Shown: positions 46,288 to 58,668, counted from the first letter of the stretch. The stretch is 64,000 bases of DNA from Poecilobothrus nobilitatus (GCA_947095535.1 OX352774.1:31884496-31948495); one strand, 5' to 3'. The notes: generated by a model from the letters alone, not told the origin. Numbers and translations are program-made.

Positions 46288-49139
46288 ACTTAAAATATTG
46301 TTTTTTTTTTTTTATATATGAAAATAAAAAATATTGAATCAAAAGACACAAAAATAAATTTAAGAATTTGTATTCCATGATCTTGTAAATTAAGTCCAAT
46401 GGAAGAATTACTTCTTTCCTAGAGTAAAATTTAAAACTTTTGTTCTTCAAAAATTCTCTTGCTACCAAATGAGAACAAATTTATTTCCTTTTGTAATAAG
46501 TTAACAGATTTTAATTTGTTGGTATATGTTTTATTTGGCCAGGACGAAGACATAAGGTTGATTTCAAACAGTCAAATCATTTAAAATTAAGAGCAGAAAA
46601 GAAAAAAATCGTTGTAAAACTGTTGTGCCCCAACGGATATCCAAGATCTAATAACTTTTGTACTAACAGCAAATGGCTTTTACGTACACTGATGCAGATA
46701 TAAAATTTAAAGTCAATCAGTCAAACTATTTGCCAGGAAAATCGAAAAATAAAAAACTGTTGTGTTGATAAAAATGTCTGCTCTTTTAGGCTCTGAAGAA
46801 CATTACTAAAAAGTTTGTTTGAATCGGATGTATGATTTGCAACAATGCACAAAATATAAGAAGAGAGAAACTCTGCTTTATCTTATAATAAATTTTAAAT
46901 CATTTATAGGAATAATTTTTCGAATTCCAATTATTGAGTAACTGAAATCTTTAAATTGGGTGACAACATTTTATCAACTTCTTAAAATCATTTATTTCGA
47001 TATAGCTATCTGGTGAAGATGTCAAGAATACCAAAAAGGGGAAATGTAACATTCTTTTAACTCAAGATCATCTAAAAAAATATAAATTTATAGTCTAAAA
47101 TTTGACTTATAAGTAAATTCCCTTTTAAAAATAAAGGACTACATCTGAAGAAGAGGATTACAATTTAAGGTTTACCAAAAATTTCTATAAAAAATGAAGC
47201 GGTATATTTATGAAGGGTCGACAATAATTAATATCCTTCTAAATTGAATATTAATTTACTTCCGTTTTTATATTAAGAATAAATATTTTAAGATTTCACC
47301 GTGTTATTCTTGTAGAATTTTATGTACAATCCTGAAGGTATTTAAAAACCATTTTATATGAAGAGTTCTTTCAATAAAGTAACAATAATGTAACAGACAG
47401 ATTAGGAGTCTAGTTAGGAAGTAAATTTTCAAAGAAAATACAAAAAAACCAAAATCAACTTTTTTTTAATTTATTTATATTTTATTATTATTTTGTAGTT
47501 TTGGAAAATTAATAAAAAGGAAATACATTTTTAGCGTGTAACCCAGTCAAAAAAGATAAAATGTGCATTTTTAGTTTATTTTTCATATAATATACATAAT
47601 GTATGTATGTTTGACTGTGCTTGTTAACAAAATTTTTCGAGACGAAAACTTTTCTATATATTTTTTTTACTTAGATTTCATTCGTCTGGTCTTTAGAAAA
47701 TGTTTACAAAATCAGTATTTAGGTAAACTTTCTAATGAAATGTGTTAAAAGTTTTATTTTATTTATTTTATTTTTTTTTTTATCTTTAGATTTCTGGACT
47801 AATTTTAACACATTCCATAACATTCAGAAAAAAAAAGAACTATATATATTACAAACAGGGTTTTTGCTCTCATTTCTTCATTTTTCTGTATTTAACATAA
47901 ATGCAGGAAATAATAAAAAAACCAAAAAAAAAAAAAACACTAAAACTTTAAAGGGGGAAAAAAAAAAGTTTTTTATTTTTATTTTATTTTTTTTTGGCTT
48001 GCTAAAGCAAAAAAGTTTTTCAATTCAAGCAATTTTCATATCACTGTACAGATTTTACTGTTGTTTACCGATGGAAAATCATATTTCTTTTTTTTTTTTA
48101 AGATTTTTTTTTTTTTATAATAGAACATATTTTCTCGTCTAATATTTTATGTTTAATTGTGTGTTTAAAAAAAAAAACAAAAGAAAAACGTAAATTTAAA
48201 AACAATATGTAAAAAATAAAATGAAAGTTGATGAAAATTTTTTAAATTTTATAAATTTTATGGCATTTGTATAATTTGCAAACGTTTTTTGAGAAATTAT
48301 TAAGGAAAACTCAACTTTAAAATAGCATATTAAATGTTGATAACATTTGGGTATTTACGGTATGGCGATATTATTTTATTTCAAACTTTTATTTTATCTA
48401 GAAATATTAGGTTCAGCTATAACAGTTATTTCTACAGACTCTATTAAACATATAAGGCTTTCTAGAGTCTGTAAAACTAAAGTTTATAAAATTGATTGAC
48501 TAAATATAAATTACTCCTAAAAATTGGAAAGTACATGAAGCATACAGTACAAAATTTTAATTGAAGATTTCAAAGTATTAAAGGGCTTTAAAGACGAAAA
48601 TTATTATCCTACTTAAAGTTAAAATTAATTTACTTTCTTTTTTTTTTTAATTTTAAGAAATACTTTACCTGAATTCACTACTTAAGTAATTAACCTTACA
48701 CTCAATACTGAAGGTATTTTTACCCAGAAAATATATGAATATATATTAAGTAATCTAAGTTTCGACTACAAGTTATAGTGAAGGATTTCCTTTAGAAACT
48801 GAATTTGGTATAGTAAGAAAATATTATATTTAAAGTTCTTTTGAATCAAGTATCAAGTTAAGATAAACCATTCACATTAAGATAATTTTAATATTCATAA
48901 ATTCATATATACACATATATGTCCTTAATGTCCTTAAATGAATGTTAAATATTAGCATAGTACTATAGAACTACTATACTCATCTCAAAATCTCATTATT
49001 AATCCCAAATAAAGTCAACATAAACATGATTTAGTGTTAGCCCTCAAAATTTCATTTTAAAAAAATTCATGTTTTTTTTTGTTTTGTTTAATGCTTAAAA
49101 AAGTTTGAAAACTTTTTTTTTTCGGAAATTATTTAAGGG
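46288..49139. other. AT-rich non-coding stretch
   Basis: No gene or repeat family recognised. The 135-codon frame at 47735-48142 is Phe/Lys-rich low complexity and is not called. Confidence 0.5.
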
Positions 49140-49575
49140 TTTTTAATTTTTTTAGCATATTTTTAAAAAAGAAAATTTTTGAAAAATATACTTATTAGTT
49201 TCATTCTGTCCGTTTGTTTTTTTTCCTTTTTTTAAGTGAGGTGAGAATCTTCCAATCTTTGCTATCCCACCTTATAATCTTTCTTAAGTAAGGCGGGATA
49301 GCACTGTCACTGTAGCGCTGCTATTATTATTGATATTAATATCAATTATTAATGTTATTACTACAGAGTCAGGGCTATTAGTCGATTACATCGTGCTGCA
49401 GTATATAGCATCTTCCAGCATGACGTAATCATAGAGAGCTCTATTGTGGCTGCTATTACTACTTTTATTACACTGTACGATATAAAATGAGTCATGATAA
49501 TAATTGGTTTGTTTACAAAACTTCGAGACAATTTGAGGTAAAGAAAGAAAATTTTACACACTGATATATACCTAT
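49140..49575 (+). repeat. interspersed repeat family C, copy C5, split by a D insertion
   Basis: The left part (49140-49219) has TTTTAGCATATTTTTAAAAA, ATACTTATTAGTTTCATTCT and GTCCGTTTGTTT. The right part resumes at 49507 with GTTTGTTTACAAAACTTCGA and GAAAGAAAATTTTACAC. In C1 these two parts are contiguous, so 49220-49506 is an insertion. Confidence 0.65.
49220..49506 (-). mobile_element. retroposon fragment D2 with 8-bp target duplication
   Basis: This 287-bp sequence sits inside a C repeat, with GTTTGTTT at 49212-49219 repeated at 49507-49514, a target site duplication. Read on the minus strand it ends in CTCACTTAAAAAAAGG plus A residues, a poly(A)-like tail, so it is a retroposon 3' end. 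It shares GAGAATCTTCCAA and CACTGTCACTGTAGCG with D1. It lacks the middle block (TATAATGGGATGAA) of D1 and D3. Confidence 0.7.
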
Positions 49576-50343
49576 TTGAAAAGAATGTAAGTAATTGTTG
49601 GAAAATGTGGGAAAATCCTTATATTTAAATGATATATAATTTGAAACCAACAAATGATAGAAAATTTTATTTAAAATGAGAGGGGTGAATTCTTTAAAAT
49701 ATTGACATTAATTATTTTAATTTAATTAACAGTAAAAACAACTTTTAATGGCTTAATTACCAAGATAGAAGTTATAACTTCCTTCTTAATTAAAGGAAGT
49801 ATTTTATATAGTTTCTCACAATTTTCTTCAAAGAAAAATTACTAATTATTATACAAAAATAACCATAATTTCAGAATACATATTTTTATTGTTTTTTTTT
49901 TAAATGTGCATCTCCAAAACCATTTTGGTTTTAAATACTACCTTATTTTTGTGTTGTGTTTTTTTTTTTTCTGTCTTTGACTTTTAAAATCTTTCATATC
50001 ATCAAAAAAAATGTCACCACAAAAGAGAAAGATAAAATGCATATGAGACATTTTGTTTATAATATACACTCGTATCTATAAATAATTTATAATTCTATAT
50101 ATTATTATGTATGTACATATACTTGTACAATACATTATATTTAATTTTGCATCCTTTCAAAAAACTTTTCATGAACTGCCTCTTTATATATTTTCAAGAG
50201 ACTTTTAACGAGTTGCACCTCTTCTTTTGATGTTTTTAAGCAAAAAAATGGAAATTATTTTTTTTTTTATTTAATGCGGGAAAATATTAAAGAAAATGTT
50301 TTGAAAGGTTTTTTTTTATGTGTTATCACTGTATAGGATAGGA
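49576..50343. other. AT-rich non-coding stretch
   Basis: Nothing recognised. Confidence 0.5.
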
Positions 50344-50426
50344 TACGTATTATCTTCATAATATGATTAATAAAATTTATTGTATCTTTATAAATTTTAT
50401 TGATCTCATAATGAAGATAATACGTA
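50344..50426. repeat. 83-bp imperfect palindrome
   Basis: Left arm TACGTATTATCTTCATAATA... and right arm ...ATGAAGATAATACGTA are complementary over about 36 bp with a few mismatches, around a loop of about 9 bases. It could fold into a long hairpin. No target duplication is obvious. Confidence 0.75.
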
Positions 50427-50689
50427 CCACATATAATTCAGCTGCGATTAAATTATCCATTTGAATAGTATAGTATAGCTTAGTAATATAAGAATATCTA
50501 ATATTAGCTTTTTTTTTTTTGCGGCTTTGCAGCGAATAAATTATTTTTTTTTATTTTACCGTTATATTTTGCTATGCTATCTATGAAACACCTAAAACAC
50601 CTAACCATTAATATGATAATGTTAAAATCCTTCTAATCTAAAAAAAAAAAATTCATTAGCTTAACAGAATTCATTTCCTTAACAGAGAT

Positions 50690-52410
50690 TTGATCAGATC
50701 TGAAATAAGGAAAGAGAAAGCTAATTGGTTAAGATAAGAATGTGCGGAAATTGAAATATTGCAAAAAAGGCAACTATTGCAAACTATATTAACAGATGAC
50801 CAAGATAATATTGAAGTGGCTTCTTAAACGAAAAAACAAGTTTGGGAAAATTATATAAAAGACTTGTTCTCTGACCTTACTAGATCGAATATTTGTAGAG
50901 AAACAACATCTAGGCAACTGACAGGACCAAGAATGACAAAAAGTGAAATAGAAAAGGCCATTCAATCATCGAAAAATAACAAAGCAGTAGGCCCTAATAA
51001 AATTCCTGTAGAACTTATAAAACTTATCGATGATAACAACATTGTTCTACTTGAGATAATATTCAGCAATAATATAATATATATAATACCGGTATATATT
51101 ATAAACGAATGGTTGAAAAGTACTTTTATTGCTTTACCAAAGTGGAGTAACGCAAGAAAGTGTAACGAACATAGGTTACTTAGTATCATGCGCCATACTC
51201 TCAATATTTTCTTAAAAATGATTGTATAAAAAACTGGAAGAAGCCACGGGAAAAACTCAAATTGGATTTCGTGATCCACCTACTTGTACATAATTGTAGG
51301 AACGTACAGAAAGATGTTTTTTTCGGCTTTATCGATTACGAACAAGTTTTTGATAGAGTACAACATGATAAATTATTTAACATACTTCGAACAATATTGA
51401 CGAGAAGGATATTATGTGTATTAAAAATTTGTATTGGTATCAAACAGCAATTGTCAAATTCGAAGATGTAAGTACAGACGATCTTGAAATACATAGAAGC
51501 GTACGACAAGGACGCATCCTGCCGCCACTACTTTTTAACATGTGGCTGATGAAGATAAAGGAATAAAAGTAAACGAGATATTTATTAACAACATTCGATA
51601 TATCGACGATACAACACTGTTACCCGATAATTTAAACGATTTGCAATACCAAAATGAATAAGATTAATCAACAGAGTAAGGAATTTGGTCTCAATATCAA
51701 TACTGCAAAAACAAAATTTATGATTATTAGCAGAATAAATATGGCCTACAATAACGTAAACATCACTGTAGATAACAGACCGATAGAACGTGTAATCAGT
51801 TTTAAATATATCGGCTCCTCGTTACATAGAGACTGAAGTTCTGATAAGGGAATCAAATGCAGAATGGAAATCGCTAGAAATATTTTATTTCTTTTTCGTA
51901 AAATATTAAATAATCGTGATGTCAACATTAACTTAACATTACAATTCCTTAAATCTTTTGTTTGCTTAGTTTTATTTTATGGTGTAGAGGCCTGAACACT
52001 CAAGGTAGCTATGATAAACAAATTGGAATCATTTGAGATGTGAAGCTATAGACATCTGTTAAAGATATCTTGGACATATCACGTATCCAATATGGAAGTT
52101 CTACAGAGGCTGCAGGAACAAAGAGAATAACTTTTAATAATCAAAAAACGAAAAATAGCCTATTTTGGCCTTATAATGGGAGGAACAAAATATGAATTAT
52201 TACAGATTATTGTCGAAGGCAGAATAGAAGGAAGACGAGGAGTAGGAAGAAAGCAACTATCATCGCTGAGAAAATTTAGAGAGTGGACTGGTTTGCGCAC
52301 AATTGAAAACTTAATTAATTCAGCCACAAATAAAATGGAATATGCCAACATTGTAGCCATCTTAACATAAAATCCAGCAGTGGATAGGCATCAGTAAAAG
52401 AGAAGAACAG
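50690..52410 (+). pseudogene. 5'-truncated LINE reverse transcriptase, decayed
   Basis: Broken frames in one orientation read a non-LTR retrotransposon protein in order. A linker starts with IRKEKANWL and WENYIKDLFSDL. RT palm block 1 (50864-51229) has NNKAVGPNKIPVELIKL and LKSTFIALPK. Block 3 (51262-51471) has KDVFFGFIDYEQVFDRVQ. Near 51590-51625 is NNIRYIDDTTLL, the catalytic box with YIDD in place of YADD. The thumb has INTAKTKFMIISR and RVISFKYIGSS. The C-terminus (52176-52370) has GGTKYELLQIIVEGRIEGRR and a GRKQLSSLRKFREWTGL tail. Many stops and frameshifts are present, and the endonuclease domain is absent. It resembles the 'endonuclease-reverse transcriptase' elements common in insects. 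The clade is not fixed. Confidence 0.88.
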
Positions 52411-53489
52411 AATTGGCCGTCAATCGTGTTTCATGTTTGGGGTACTAACAAACTGTAATTACTACCTCAAAAATCAAAACAATTATTCATAATAAAGATC
52501 ATAGTATCTCATTAATACAGTGTTAGGTGTTATAAAAGTAAAATAAACTACAAAGTACAAAAACATACTAACGTGAATTAAAAATGCTTAGAAAATAAAA
52601 TTAAAGAAAAGTTTTTTTTTTAAAAATATCTGTACATTTTCAAATGTTTTCTCAAATTCTATTTTTAGTACACAACCTATACCGTCATCCAACCTACAAT
52701 CCCATTAAGGAAAAGAAAAAAAAAAATTGTATCGTATAAACAAAATTCTTCCTAGAAACTGATAAAAACAGCACAGATTTTGCTTAGATTTTTTTTTATG
52801 CAAATTATTTGCTTTTATTGCAAAAATATAAACAAAGTGTTGGGAAGGCTTAAATCAAGGATAAAATCATTATAAAGAAAAAAAAAACAAGAAAACAATA
52901 AAAAGAAAAAAATTTAAATTTAAATCAAAACACAGTTTCAGGTCTTTTGCATTAAAATCGTTTTGAAGTCAGAAACGAGGATAATTGTTTTTAGGTAACA
53001 AGAAAAAAAAAAAAAAACAAAAACAAAAAATTAAATTAAATCTTTAGTTAAAAAAGTTTCATATTTTTACAGTTGTATCAGATCTTTTTAATGAATAGAA
53101 ATGATTGTTGAATAGTTTCAATAAAAATTTAACTTTAAAAGAAAAAAAAAAAAGTGTTTTATAAGAAGAATTTAAACTAAAAGTGATAAAAAATAAACAT
53201 TTTATAGAAATTATTCAGATCTGAAAAACATATATACCTATTTATAACATATTTGTATGAATATTATCAATAATAACGTCAAATAATAGAGTATAGAAAT
53301 ATTAACCTTTATTGGCCATGACATTTATATTATTAAAATTGACACTATACTAAAGCTTCTTCTTCTGTGTTTCTTTGATAATAGTTGCTCCTTTAACAGT
53401 CAAAGCAGATTTTTCTTTGTGCTCAGACGCACAAACTGTAATTTTATACATTCTTAAATAAATTATACTTGTCTTGATTCAAAAACTTA
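52411..53489. other. AT-rich non-coding stretch
   Basis: Nothing recognised. Confidence 0.5.
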
Positions 53490-53694
53490 TATAAAGGATG
53501 TTTCGTCAATAACCTGACATTTTTTTTCTAATATAGGATTTTAATTTTGTAGTTATAAAACTAAATTAAAAAAAGTTTTAAACCCTAAATCTCGCAAATG
53601 GATAGACCCCACCACCAAAATAATTTTTTGTTTGTTTTGAACCTCAGAATAACCCTTAGTTCTATGGCAAGTTATTGACGAAACACCCTGTATA
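53490..53694. mobile_element. MITE with TA-flanked inverted repeats
   Basis: A 205-bp sequence has ends TATAAAGGATGTTTCGTCAA on the left and TTGACGAAACACCCTGTATA on the right. The complement of the right end matches the left over about 28 bp with a few differences (through AATAACYTGNCA). The ends start and stop with TA, so a mariner-like TA target duplication is likely. There is no coding. It is a miniature inverted-repeat element, probably mobilised by a Tc1/mariner-type transposase. Confidence 0.8.
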
Positions 53695-55080
53695 CTAAAA
53701 TTCAAGTTTAATATAAAACCATCATACATATCATATCTATAAGATATTCAAGGTATCTTAAGGCTCTTTTACAATATTATTGTATTTTTAACTTTCCAAA
53801 GAAAGCTAGTTATTAAGTTTTACCCTATAAACAGGTTGTTCCAATTTTTTTTTTTTTAATTTCATATTTTTTTTTTTTTTAATATAATGATCATTAAGAA
53901 GTATCTATAAGATTTTAAATGAAGGTAAAGTAAGTAAGTACCTACCAAGTGAAAGGTACTTTTCATCTATAAAAGATAATAAATAATAACAAAATCTTTT
54001 TATTTTTCTAAATTTTAGTTGTATGAAATTTTCAAATATTATTTTTAGATATGAATACAGTTATTTCTTTCTATATCTAGTATCTATAAAATAAATACAA
54101 AAAATGTAGTTACGCAAAGTTTGTTTTAAGTGCGTTTTATATTCATAAAATTTTCTTTTTCCTACTAAAACAAAAAAAAATGTTTTTTCTTTTTTTAATT
54201 ATTGTACAAAAATAGTAAAAAGATGCATTTAAAATCCGACTTTCATTTAAAAAAAAAAGGAAAAAGAAAATTCTTATCAAAACATTTTAATTTTGTATCA
54301 CTTTTCAGTTTTTTATACAAATTTCTAATGAAATTAGTTTAGATTTTTTGTTTTGTTTTTTTTTTTTTCTTTTTTTTAAGTTTTTGTATAAAAGATTGTA
54401 AAGAAAACGTTGAAAAAAATTATATTTATTTCATTTTAGATTCAAGATAAATTTTTTTTTTCTTCTTTGATTTTTATAATTTTTTTCGAAATTCTTGAGA
54501 AGTATCTAATTTTTTTTTTTTTTTTAAACTAATCCTGTCTCTTAAGAGATTTAGAATTTCATCCTTCATTTAATGCTTTATTTATAATATGTTTATTATA
54601 TTCAGAGATTTTCTTTTATTTTATTCAAGAGGGAAAGAAAGGGATTCAAAAAAAGGAAAATTTAAAGTGAATATTATTAATTCATACAATATATAGTTTT
54701 TAAAAGATAATAAATATTTACTTAAATTGTTATTTTGTCTAATGAAAATGAATTAACAAAAGATTTAAATTATATTAAGTAAAGTGTATATGTATATACT
54801 AAAGTAGATAATATAAAATATTACTTTTTTATTAAAAAAATTTTAAAAAATGCAGAAGGAAAATAATTGAAATTTAGTCAAAAAAAAAAAAAAAATTAGT
54901 AGATGCTATTTTTGGATATTTAAAATTAAAAGAAATCATCTTAAAAAAATCTTAAGTAAAATAAATAAATTTTTTGTAAGAGAATACATTAATTATAAGT
55001 TCTGGTCATTACATTAACTTGATCTCTGCAGTAATCTTTCATACTGCAATTAATAAAAAAAATTACAATGAGTTTAAATT
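53695..55080. other. AT-rich non-coding stretch
   Basis: Nothing recognised; several T and A tracts. Confidence 0.5.
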
Positions 55081-55586
55081 GAGGACTGTGTCAACTATAA
55101 AATATTCACACGTACTGTGTATATAAGTTATGCTCTTACGATGAATTCTATTCATGTTTTAGAAAATTTAAGATATCTGATACCAGATACCCGAAGCTGT
55201 TCCATTAGACTAATTAGATTTCGCAAGACACTTACACCACACACTTGTTTTTTTTATAAAATTTCAAATATCTATGCTAAAAATCTATCTTTTAAATAAT
55301 ATAGACACAAGGCAGCTACTCGAAAAAACGATTTCAATAGCTAAACTAATAATTTTATAAAGAGGATGATATATGGTAGATACATTTTTCAGAATCCTGA
55401 CATCATTAATTTTTCCGTTATCGTGCGGACAGATGGGCTTGATATACATGGCAATATTGACACATAATTTGATCCTTATCAAGAATATATTATATACTTT
55501 TCCATATCTATTTAGTATAGCTTAAGGCGAATCACTAATATAATGGAAAAATTATTATACTCTTCAACTGTGTTCATACGGTGTAC
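55081..55586 (+). mobile_element. degraded DINE-1/Helentron-like element B3
   Basis: The left end GAGGACTGTGTCAACTATAA resembles the GACTGTGTCAACTCTGGG of B2. A TTATCGTGCGGACAGATGGG segment at about 55420 corresponds to TTATCGTGCGGACGGACGG of B2. The right end TTATTATACTCTTCAACTGT then GTTCATACGGTGTA corresponds to TTATTATACCC...GTTCATACGGGTATA. It is shorter and much more diverged than B1 and B2, an old copy. Confidence 0.6.
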
Positions 55587-55929
55587 ATTTTTGTGATTTG
55601 AAATTCTCTTTCTGTAACTAAAAAATCTTGGAAAAAAACCTTTAAGATTCATCAGTGTTTTAAAACAATGCTAAAAATTTTGATTTATTATTTTAAAAAA
55701 ATATTTTTTATAAATATTATTTACTAGTACCTATAATTAAATCGATCTACACATGTAAAATATAATATATTTTTTTCACATCCCATAATTTCTCATACGA
55801 CATAATAATTAACGGTAAAACCAATTTTTTTCTTTAAGTTGAAAATTTCGTTGAGACGTATTTAGCTGTTGAGTTGCAAAAGGGTGAAAGAATTAGGAAG
55901 ATAAAATATTTTCAAGAATTTTTTTTTTT

Positions 55930-56200
55930 CCTTAAGGACGGTGGGAATCTTTCAAAGACAAGTATTGCGTCTTGCTAGTGTCAGATTCGTACTGACTAAA
56001 CCCACCTTCTCCTATTGGCTTAAAATATAATGGGATGAAACCTTTACCTACTAACGCAGTATATTGGCTAGGGAGTAGAGATAGGAAAGGATAAGGAATA
56101 AGATGCAGAAACAGTGAATTGGGAGTGAGACTGTAAGAAAATAATGAATCCACCTATTATTACTACTATTTTACTAACGATGACTATAATAGCCGCAATC
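55930..56200 (-). repeat. retroposon 3'-end repeat family D, copy D3
   Basis: Plus-strand landmarks are GGTGGGAATCTTTCAAAGAC, CTTGCTAGTGTCAGATTC, ACTGACTAAACCCACC, TATAATGGGATGAAACC, GCAGTATATTGGCTAGGGAG and GATGCAGAAAC. On the minus strand it ends with CCCACCGTCCTTAAGG followed by about 11 A (T at 55919-55929), consistent with a poly(A) tail. A 73-codon minus-strand frame across it is not conserved in D1 or D4. Confidence 0.7.
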
Positions 56201-56634
56201 GTTTGTAAATATAGGTACTATTTTATAGGTTTCTTAAAGCGCTTTTGAATGACGCAGTAAAATGCTACAAAATAAACCAAATTTCATAGATAATTCAACT
56301 TAAAATTTCTTTTTGTATTTGTAAAACGGAATACACTCAAACAGTTTTTCATCATTTATAAACAAATTTTGTATATAAGTTAGTCTTATCTCTGGTAATT
56401 AATGGGCGAACTTGAATTTGAACTTGAACTAGCTCTTGGTCTAGCTCTTGCAATTAATGAGGGGCAGAGTTTTTTATTATGTTTTTTTATTATATTTAGT
56501 ATATAATTATTTGTTACGTTTTCATATTTTATGTCTGAAAAGATACTTTATTCAATTTTAACGAGACCCCATATAATTAAAACACATGTAAAATGCTGGA
56601 GCTTTAACTTTTCTGTATTACTTTAAAAAAATAT

Positions 56635-57140
56635 GCACAGGTGCCTAAAAATTACAAATTTTCAATTTTTAACTCCTATAATAATTATTTAACTAGAAAA
56701 TTTCATGATATTGGCCATAAAATCTCCGAAATACGAAGAAGGAATTTGTTTTTCTGTAAAATTTTCGGTAAATTTAAATATTAAATTGAAAAAAATTTAT
56801 AAAATTTCGAAAAAACTCCAATCGTTTGATATTTTTAGATTGAAAATTATTAAATAGATCTTGATTATGTAAAAAAGATTTTAAAATTAGCCTTTTTCTT
56901 ATTTTGGGGTGCTGTAACTTCGTAATGAGATAGGGCGAGGGACAACATAAAAAACTTATTCCACAAAAAAATAATTTTTTGTATGAGACCCATGCATTTC
57001 ATTTCACCCATGAGACCCATGAATTTTATTTCATTTCACCCATGTATACATTTTGTAAAACAGACAGACGAACGAACGAACGGACAGACTCTAAATAATA
57101 AGTAAATTTTTGAAAATATTTTTGAAAAATGTCTTAAAAA
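56635..57140 (-). repeat. interspersed repeat family C, copy C6
   Basis: On the minus strand: TTTTTAAGACATTTTTCAAA, a GTCTGTCCGTTCGTTCGTTC tract at 57060-57090, GTTTTACAAAATG, then GTTGTCCCTCGCCC, ACTTCGTAATGAG-related sequence, TTAATATTTAAATTTACCG and the final TTTTTAGGCACCTGTGC. Two ACCCATGAGACCCATG-like repeats near 56985-57050 suggest a small local duplication. Confidence 0.6.
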
Positions 57141-58295
57141 TTAATATATGTATTTTATGTAACATATTGAGTTATTTTAAAGTTTTTTTTTTTTTGTTTT
57201 TATAACGACTAAAAGGTTTTTCTTTTTATTGAAAAAAATTCTCATTAAAATCCTATAATGAATATCTTATTTTTGAATAATATTTTATTTATTAAATAAA
57301 TTTTACTGCAAGTTTTCAATATAATTTTTTTCACTTTTATTAAAAAATAAATAAATTCTTTTCAAAAAAAAAAAAAATATATATATTTTTAATATTATTA
57401 ATAAAATTTTTTTTTAGCATTGTATGGTTACCACATATAAAATAACCATAAAATTTATATATAAAAAAAAAATAAGAATAAAATGTTGATTTTAAATTAT
57501 TGTTTAAGTACCTACGGAAAATATTTATTTTATTTTATTTCTTAGTAAATTTTAAATTTATTTTTAATATTTATTTTTCCATTTTTCTTACAAAATTTTT
57601 TAATGGCTTCTTTATGGTTGTTTTATTTTTCATTTTAAATTATTTATTTTTAAAGTTTTATAAAGACAAAAACAAAAAAATGGAGTATTCTTGGAAAACT
57701 AAAAATTAAACATTTTTTGTTTGTATTTTTCTACTTATTAATTTTCTAAATTTAATATAATTTAATTTATTTTTTTTTTTTATATCATTTCTATTTTTGG
57801 TCAAATTTTAATTATTTAATTTTTATTTTAAATTTGTTTTTTAAATAGAAATTTAATTAACATAATATTATGACATTTAACACCACACTACTTAGATACA
57901 TCCAATACTTCTACACCTAATATTCTCATATTTAAAATATTACAGTAGATTTTAATGATATATAATCATGTTTAACTGTGAATCAGCCATTATTGCTAAA
58001 AAATAGTATTGATTCTGATGACCAGAAATAATGTTCGAAGAAATAAGGCAGAATCGACCTTATTTTATTTTCGTTAAGCGCTTTGAAACCAAAAAAATTA
58101 TGCCAAAATTGAAAAGGAAATTAAGTTGAATTTTTTTTTATATATTATATCGTTCAGATATAAATATCTGCCGATATTTTTAGAAGCCATTTTTTTTAAA
58201 GCATGTGGACCATGCGGTACAAGTATATTAAATTATAATTAGGTATACTTAATATTTAGTTTACATTATTTTATTATATTTTATATATTATTTTT
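57141..58295. other. AT-rich non-coding stretch
   Basis: Nothing recognised. The frame at 57500-57709 is a Phe/Leu-rich translation of T tracts. Confidence 0.5.
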
Positions 58296-58371
58296 GACCT
58301 GACCGGGGTTTGAACCTGAGACCTTTCGTCTGAAACATCAGTGACTTATGCACTGCACTAATGGTCAGATA
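58296..58371 (-). repeat. tRNA-like sequence (tRNA pseudogene or SINE head)
   Basis: On the minus strand: CTGACCATTAGTGCAGTGCA (A-box-like), about 33 bp, then CAGGTTCAAACCCC (good B-box) and GGTCAGGTC. Ends CTGACC and GGTCAG can pair, but the D and anticodon arms do not fold well and no anticodon can be assigned, so an intact tRNA gene is unlikely. The head differs from the S-family SINEs, so it belongs to another tRNA-derived family or is a solitary pseudogene. Confidence 0.6.
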
Positions 58372-58456
58372 ACTTGAATTGAAATTGAATGGTTTATATT
58401 ATACATACATGATATTATTATGGTTACGTTGACAAACATAATAATATATTCTTAAA

Positions 58457-58668
58457 ATAGTGGAGGCTGACTGGCTCCAAACTTCCCTTATCCAAATTAT
58501 TTCAATTTTGATTGTAACCAACTATAAAATCTATGGTAATTCAAAATCTTGCATATAATCTTGCAAATAGTGGAGGCTGACTGGCTCCAAACTTCCCTTA
58601 ACCAAATTATTTCAATTTTGATTGTAACCAACTATAAAATCCATGGTAATTCAAAATCTTGCATATAC
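58457..58668. repeat. tandem duplication, 110-bp period
   Basis: About 101 bp starting ATAGTGGAGGCTGACTGGCT (58457-58558) is repeated at 58567-58668, with two substitutions seen (TATCC/TAACC and ATCTATGG/ATCCATGG). The high identity implies a recent duplication. The unit is not recognised elsewhere in the window. Confidence 0.9.

Noticed and set aside
46140..46337. 65-codon plus-strand frame
   Set aside because: Antisense translation of SINE S6.
47735..48142. 135-codon open frame
   Set aside because: Composed of Phe, Leu and Lys runs from T and A tracts; no domain, no splice context.
50962..51279. 105-codon minus-strand frame
   Set aside because: Antisense of the LINE reverse transcriptase on the plus strand.
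52669..52720. Possible exon after TTTTTAG (open for about 17 codons)
   Set aside because: No donor follows, only an A tract, and the peptide has no collagen or other recognisable pattern.
55932..56153. Minus-strand frame across D3 similar to a frame across D4 (shared PSQYxxL stretch) and to D1
   Set aside because: The shared residues follow DNA similarity. Indels between D1 and D3 shift the frame just downstream, so the protein is not conserved.
58296..58371. Functional tRNA gene
   Set aside because: A- and B-box-like sequences are present, but D and anticodon arms do not fold properly and no anticodon can be read.
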